Of a stretch of 64,000 bases of DNA, positions 61,284-64,000 are shown piece after piece. The notes below the pieces were generated by a model. The model was not told where the DNA came from and did no database searches. It saw only the letters and a list, made by a program, of their open reading frames with translations. The stretch comes from Sulfitobacter pontiacus (lineage in GTDB: Bacteria; Pseudomonadota; Alphaproteobacteria; Rhodobacterales; Rhodobacteraceae), in assembly GCF_040790665.1 (NCBI RefSeq), contig NZ_CP160849.1, forward strand, positions 2,319,501 to 2,383,500, given 5' to 3'. Position numbers and translations under genes: made by a program. Every line of letters begins with the position of its first letter. Positions within the stretch are counted from its first letter, which is position 1.

Positions 61284-61512
61284 TCGGGCCTCGGTTCAGT
61301 GAAACGCGGGCTTTGCGGCACCGCAGTATGTCGTATGCTATAGGGCCAAATGCTTAAGCGAATAAAACTGAACTGCATAGTTCACTATTGAAAAAACTTG
61401 CGACATGCGACCTTGTGAACAACGCGTGGGTCACTTGCTGTGCAGCCAAGCCCTTGGCAGCCCCGCAGCCGCAGGTTAAGAGGGGCGTTAAATCAGGCGG
61501 GACGGGTACCAC
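61284..61512. promoter_or_regulatory. Divergent region with candidate TetR-type operator
   Basis: Perfect inverted repeat TGAACT-gcat-AGTTCA at 61369-61384, about 90 bp upstream of the adaptor gene. Such 16-bp palindromes are usual operators of TetR-type repressors of RND pumps, but no regulator gene is adjacent. The rest of the 229-bp gap holds the yfgM-like gene's upstream region. Confidence 0.5.
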
Positions 61513-62226
61513 ATGAGCGATACAGACAGTTTCATCGACGAAGTAAACGAAGAGGTCCGCCGCGACCGGTTCTACTTTATGCTCAAACGCTATGGCTGGA
61601 TTGCGGTGCTGGCCGTGATCCTGCTGGTCGGTGGGGCCGCGTGGAACGAATACCAGAAAGCACAGGCCCGCGCAGAGGCGGAAACCCTTGGCGACGCGAT
61701 GTTTGCAGCGCTTTCCGCCGAAGATACAGCCGCCCGCGCTGCCGCCTTTGAAAAAATCGAGGCCACAAACCCCCGCGCCGGTGCCATGCTGGGCTTGCTG
61801 ACCGCCGCCGAACAAGCCCAAGCAGGCGAGACCGACGCCGCCGTCGCCACCTTGAACGGCATCGGGCTGGATGCGGATGTGCCCGCGATCTATCGCGAAA
61901 TCGCCCAGTTCAAGGCGATTACCCTGCAAGGATCGGATATGCCCGCCAATGAACGCCGTCTGGCGTTGGAAAATCTGGCGCAGCCCGGCAGCAGCCTGCG
62001 CTTGCTGGCGCAAGAACAACTGGCCATGATCGACATCGAAGAAGACGCCCCCGAGGCCGCGATCGAACGGTATCAGGGGATCCTGAACGACGCGGATGTG
62101 ACCTCGGACTTGCAACAACGCGCCCTTCAGGTGATTGTCGCCTTGGGGGGGGATCCGCAAATGGGTACCGCAGCCCCCGCGCCGCAAACGGACACCGTGC
62201 CGGCGCTGGATGCAGACAATAACTAA
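61513..62226 (+). CDS. YfgM-like TPR protein
   Basis: 237 aa. A ~25-residue cytosolic head (DSFIDEVNEEVRRDRFYFML), one membrane helix (WIAVLAVILLVGGAAW, about 29-45), then a periplasmic TPR-21-type helical domain. In E. coli YfgM is an ancillary SecYEG/PpiD factor encoded before bamB and der; the same order is kept here, which supports the call. The start has no strong ribosome site (GGGACGGGTACCAC). Confidence 0.8.
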   Translation: MSDTDSFIDEVNEEVRRDRFYFMLKRYGWIAVLAVILLVGGAAWNEYQKAQARAEAETLGDAMFAALSAEDTAARAAAFEKIEATNPRAGAMLGLLTAAEQAQAGETDAAVATLNGIGLDADVPAIYREIAQFKAITLQGSDMPANERRLALENLAQPGSSLRLLAQEQLAMIDIEEDAPEAAIERYQGILNDADVTSDLQQRALQVIVALGGDPQMGTAAPAPQTDTVPALDADNN

Positions 62227-62280
62227 TCCTGCCTGAACCCTTCAGGTGACACGGACTTAAAGAGCAAAGCGAGCAGGGCC

Positions 62281-63660
62281 ATGACCATTCTCCACAGCAT
62301 CTCCTTGAAACCCACGTCGACGCGCCGTGCCACACTTGGGATGGGGGCGGTGGTGGCATCGCTGCTGCTGTCAGCCTGCGCCGAACCAGAGGTGATCCTG
62401 CCCGGCGTGCGCGAGGATGTGCGATCGGTCCTGCAAGGCAGCGACGGCTTTGCAGCCCCCGCCGATGCGCCGGTGCCAGCCAATACAACACGCGCGATTT
62501 CGCTGCCTGCAGCGACCACTAACGCCAGCTGGTCGCAAAGCTCTGGCACGCCAAGCACACGCGTCAGCCACCCCGCGCTTGGTGCAGCGCCGCAGCTTGC
62601 GTGGTCTGCCTCTATCGGGAAGGGCGACAGCCGCAAGCAACGCATCACCGCGACGCCTGTCGTGTCGGGCGGGCGCGTGTTCACCATCGATTCCGGTGCG
62701 ACGGTCACCGCGACCTCTGCCACATCGGGAGCCACACTTTGGACGCGTGACCTGACGCCGCAAAGCGACGGGCAGGGCGATGCGACCGGTGGCGGCTTGG
62801 CCGTCGATGGCAACACAGTCTACGTCTCGCTCGGCTTCGGGTCGGTCACGGCGCTGGATGTCGACAGTGGCGGCACGCGCTGGACGCAGGATATCGATGG
62901 CACCGGATCGGGGGCCCCGACAGTCTTTGGCGATATGGTCTATTTCACCTCTGGCGACGACACCGGTTGGGCGCTGAACAAATCCAACGGCCGCGTGCAA
63001 TGGCAGACCGGGTCGACCAGCAGCATCAACAATGTGCTTGGCGCACCGGCCCCCGCCGTGGGGTCGCAGATCGCCGTGCTGGCCTTTGGCTCGGGCGAGG
63101 TGCAAGGGCTCTTCCGTCAGGGCGGGCTGGATCGTTGGAACACGTCTGTCGTGGGCAAACGCCCGGGGCGCGCGCTGGCCAATATCTCTGACGTGACAAG
63201 CGCGCCGGTGATCTCGGGCGATACCGTTTATGTGGGCAACCAGTCGGGCCGCCTGGCAGCACTGAGCCTTGGCGGCGGCGAACGCCAGTGGACCGCGCGC
63301 GAAGGCGCGATTGGCCCCGTTTGGCCCGCAGGCGACAGCGTCTTTGTCGTGACCGACCTGAACGAGCTGGTGCGTCTGGATGCCAGCACCGGCACCCGCA
63401 TCTGGGGCACACCGCTGCCGAATTTCGTCAAGGACAAGCCCAAGCGCCAGTCCGAGGTCTTTGGCAACTACGGCCCCATCCTTGCCGGTGGCCGCGTGAT
63501 CGTGGCCTCTAGCGATGGCACGCTGCGCAGCTTTGACCCTACCAATGGCGCGCTGGTTGCACAGGTGACGATCCCCGGCGGGGCGACCACTGCGCCGGTC
63601 GTGGCGGGGGGCGTTCTTTACGTCGTATCCGCGAAAGGGCAATTGCACGCTTTCCGTTAG
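62281..63660 (+). CDS. bamB: BamB, outer-membrane assembly lipoprotein
   Basis: 459 aa. Signal and lipobox end LLLSAC with the lipid-bearing Cys at 33. The mature part is a PQQ-type beta-propeller with repeated G-x-V-x-A-x-x...G-x-x-x-W blades (TVTATSATSGATLWTRDLTP, SVTALDVDSGGTRWTQDIDG, RLAALSLGGGERQWTAREGA). Part of the BAM complex that inserts outer-membrane proteins. Longer than E. coli BamB (392 aa), as is usual in alphaproteobacteria. 54 bp after the yfgM-like gene. Confidence 0.9.
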   Translation: MTILHSISLKPTSTRRATLGMGAVVASLLLSACAEPEVILPGVREDVRSVLQGSDGFAAPADAPVPANTTRAISLPAATTNASWSQSSGTPSTRVSHPALGAAPQLAWSASIGKGDSRKQRITATPVVSGGRVFTIDSGATVTATSATSGATLWTRDLTPQSDGQGDATGGGLAVDGNTVYVSLGFGSVTALDVDSGGTRWTQDIDGTGSGAPTVFGDMVYFTSGDDTGWALNKSNGRVQWQTGSTSSINNVLGAPAPAVGSQIAVLAFGSGEVQGLFRQGGLDRWNTSVVGKRPGRALANISDVTSAPVISGDTVYVGNQSGRLAALSLGGGERQWTAREGAIGPVWPAGDSVFVVTDLNELVRLDASTGTRIWGTPLPNFVKDKPKRQSEVFGNYGPILAGGRVIVASSDGTLRSFDPTNGALVAQVTIPGGATTAPVVAGGVLYVVSAKGQLHAFR

Positions 63661-63710
63661 GCCGCAAATAGGCTAAGCGGCGGGCTTGACCTAGTCTTCG
63701 GAGCCGTTCC

Positions 63711-64000
63711 ATGTCTTTCACCCTCGCCATTGTGGGCCGTCCCAACGTCGGGAAATCCACGCTGTTCAACCGTCTGGTCGGTAAAAAGCTGGCGTTGGTC
63801 GATGATCAGCCCGGTGTGACGCGCGATCTGCGAGAAGGCGCGGCGCGGCTTGCCGACCTGCGATTCACCGTGGTGGATACCGCCGGGCTTGAAGAAGTCA
63901 CCGACGACAGCCTGCAGGGCCGGATGCGCCGCCTGACCGAACGTGCCGTGGATATGGCGGACATCTGCCTGTTCATGATCGACGCCCGCGTGGGGGTCAC
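63711..64000 (+). CDS. der: GTPase Der (EngA), N-terminal part
   Basis: The first 96 codons are visible; the gene runs off the window. G1 motif [16 protein letters not shown] (9-24), G2-type GVTRDLREG and G3 DTAGLEE are in place for the first G domain. Der is a two-GTPase-domain factor for 50S subunit assembly. It follows bamB by 50 bp. Confidence 0.95.
   Translation, partial: MSFTLAIVGRPNVGKSTLFNRLVGKKLALVDDQPGVTRDLREGAARLADLRFTVVDTAGLEEVTDDSLQGRMRRLTERAVDMADICLFMIDARVGV

Overview
The window looks like chromosome of a Roseobacter-group alphaproteobacterium (Rhodobacterales). The evidence is the GC-rich coding style, a cysteine-less Fur/Mur regulator next to a Mn-type sitABCD operon, the glpDSTPQUV glycerol ABC system, a heterotetrameric sarcosine oxidase operon (soxBDAG), and the yfgM-bamB-der order. 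The assignment is inferred from gene content; no 16S or other marker lies here.

Layout. 1-5.0 kb: end of glutathione reductase, hflK-hflC, a DegP-like protease, a TetR regulator. 5.0-9.1 kb: mur (-) divergent from sitABCD (+), with an operator-like palindrome inside the sit promoter. 9.1-23.3 kb: a glycerol island. glpR and two extra permease genes run leftward; glpD-glpS-glpT-glpP-glpQ-glpU-glpV-glpK-fbp-(iron-type alcohol dehydrogenase) run rightward. Together they import glycerol, phosphorylate and oxidise it to DHAP, and supply the gluconeogenic fructose bisphosphatase. 23.3-25.2 kb: a TauE/SafE permease and dusA.

25.13-40.01 kb is a defective P2-like prophage integrated in the 5' end of dusA. 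The phage end supplies a new dusA start. The displaced original dusA start (19 codons) survives at 40009-40065, fused to the middle of the tail-sheath gene at a short ATGATG microhomology, so the distal prophage (sheath N-terminus, baseplate, fibres, head, packaging) and the true attR are gone. What remains, on the minus strand, is a sheath fragment, tube, gpE/gpE' with a -1 frameshift signal, tape measure, gpU, gpX, gpD, a transglutaminase-like protease, endolysin, holin candidate and overlapping spanins, ending at a strong terminator. Nearer the integrase lie accessory genes: a candidate PemK/MazF-type toxin-antitoxin pair and a cassette of small membrane proteins, whose last gene is split by a complete IS256-family element with an 8-bp target duplication.

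40.1-49.3 kb: small hypotheticals, ruvX, ccmI, soxB, a 78-aa membrane protein, soxD, soxA, soxG, sodB. 49.3-64 kb: a host-attachment-family protein, a LOG-family protein, a LysM protein, an Atm1-type ABC exporter, a DUF302 protein, a Bcr/CflA-type MFS exporter, an RND pump with its adaptor, then yfgM-like, bamB and the start of der, cut by the window end.

The observations most worth following up are the dusA/prophage junction structure, the IS-interrupted phage cassette, the gpE frameshift site, the one-consensus/one-degenerate GlpS/GlpT ATPase pair, the orphan GlpPQ-like permeases beside glpR, and the RND pump with an extra membrane insertion.
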